Source: Coriobacteriales bacterium (lineage in GTDB: Bacteria > Actinomycetota > Coriobacteriia > Coriobacteriales > UBA8131). From it: a DNA stretch of 59,113 bases. The notes under the pieces were generated by a model, which saw nothing but the letters and a program-made list of their open reading frames with translations, did not search any database and was not told the DNA's origin. Below, one piece after another: positions 58,941 to 59,113 of this stretch (positions are counted from its first letter, which is position 1; every line of letters starts with the position of its first letter). The position numbers and the translations under genes were made by a program. The stretch covers positions 1 through 59,113 of the forward strand of contig JAISLY010000062.1 of NCBI GenBank assembly GCA_031277035.1. Direction: 5' to 3'.

Positions 58941-59113
58941 AAAGGCACACACAAAGACCCAAAGGCACAACATACGGCTCCCGCGATATGTACTCCCGTC
59001 GCACCTTTGTCAAAGGAGCCCTTGTGGCAGGCGTGGCCTTTGTCGGCTGTACCTGCTTTGCCTGCCGCTCAAAGTCACCTGAGTTCTCTGAGACGTCCGG
59101 TGTATCTGCTACC
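58937..59113 (+). CDS. Tat-signal lipoprotein-like protein, 3' end outside the window
   Basis: Only the first 59 codons are visible. The N-terminus contains SRRTFVKGALVAGVAFVGC, a twin-arginine motif (SRRxFxK) followed by a hydrophobic stretch and a lipobox-like VGC. This suggests folded export through Tat and lipid anchoring; two more Cys residues follow in TCFAC. ATG 58937 overlaps the previous stop codon (ATGA). The mature domain lies beyond the window, so function is unknown. Confidence 0.7.
   Translation, partial: MKRHTQRPKGTTYGSRDMYSRRTFVKGALVAGVAFVGCTCFACRSKSPEFSETSGVSAT

Overview
The window is a GC-rich chromosomal segment that most resembles an anaerobic, gut-type actinobacterium of the Coriobacteriia (Eggerthellaceae-like). 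That placement is an inference. It rests on the flavin/Fe-S enoate reductase, aldo-keto reductases with ferredoxin-like tails, a large molybdenum hydroxylase operon, a rubredoxin-like protein, and many lipoproteins and MFS pumps, with no oxygen-respiration genes visible. GTG and TTG starts are common, several -10 boxes sit directly in front of start codons, and one gene (5-formyl-THF cyclo-ligase) appears to start with ATT.

Layout. 1-6240: cell-surface cluster with an MBOAT O-acyltransferase, its DHHW/AlgJ-like partner, two paralogous transglutaminase-like proteins and two further lipoproteins. 6463-8397: enoate-reductase-type flavoprotein. 8471-10496: orphan type IV pilin-like protein, tRNA-Ser(GCU), LarE sulfur transferase and tRNA-Val(CAC). 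10583-15087: a less GC-rich accessory patch with a large secreted or anchored protein of unknown function, two small proteins, repeats that look like mobile-element debris, an MNT/HEPN toxin-antitoxin pair and a decayed copy of part of its nucleotidyltransferase gene. 15121-23151: ABC-F ATPase, then MATE pump, Fe-S aldo-keto reductase, MFS pump and a second Fe-S aldo-keto reductase. 23334-28656: YqhA-family protein, Ca2+-type P-ATPase and OFA-type MFS transporter.

29102-37723 is the most distinctive part: a molybdenum hydroxylase operon with two paralogous [2Fe-2S]/molybdopterin subunit pairs around one FAD subunit. That FAD subunit carries a complete GltD-like NAD(P)H oxidoreductase inserted inside it, and the operon ends with a MoaD/ThiS-like sulfur carrier. 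This suggests two substrate-specific hydroxylases or dehydrogenases sharing one NAD(P)-linked electron module.

37906-49083: MFS pump, Fic protein with a palindromic promoter region, UppP, an SmtB/ArsR repressor with a clear operator and its P1B metal ATPase, UvrA, rubredoxin-like protein and PiT phosphate transporter. 49159-59113: 5-FCL, adenylosuccinate lyase, a glycosyltransferase, a TauE/SafE permease, a LytS/LytTR two-component pair, a coiled-coil membrane protein with a small RHH-like partner, and a secreted/membrane protein followed by a Tat-signal lipoprotein cut by the window end.

A theme across the window is short in-frame tandem repeats expanded inside linkers or loops of otherwise conserved proteins (ABC-F, OFA transporter, UppP, TauE, DHHW, P1B-ATPase), together with 46-47 bp tandem repeats between genes.
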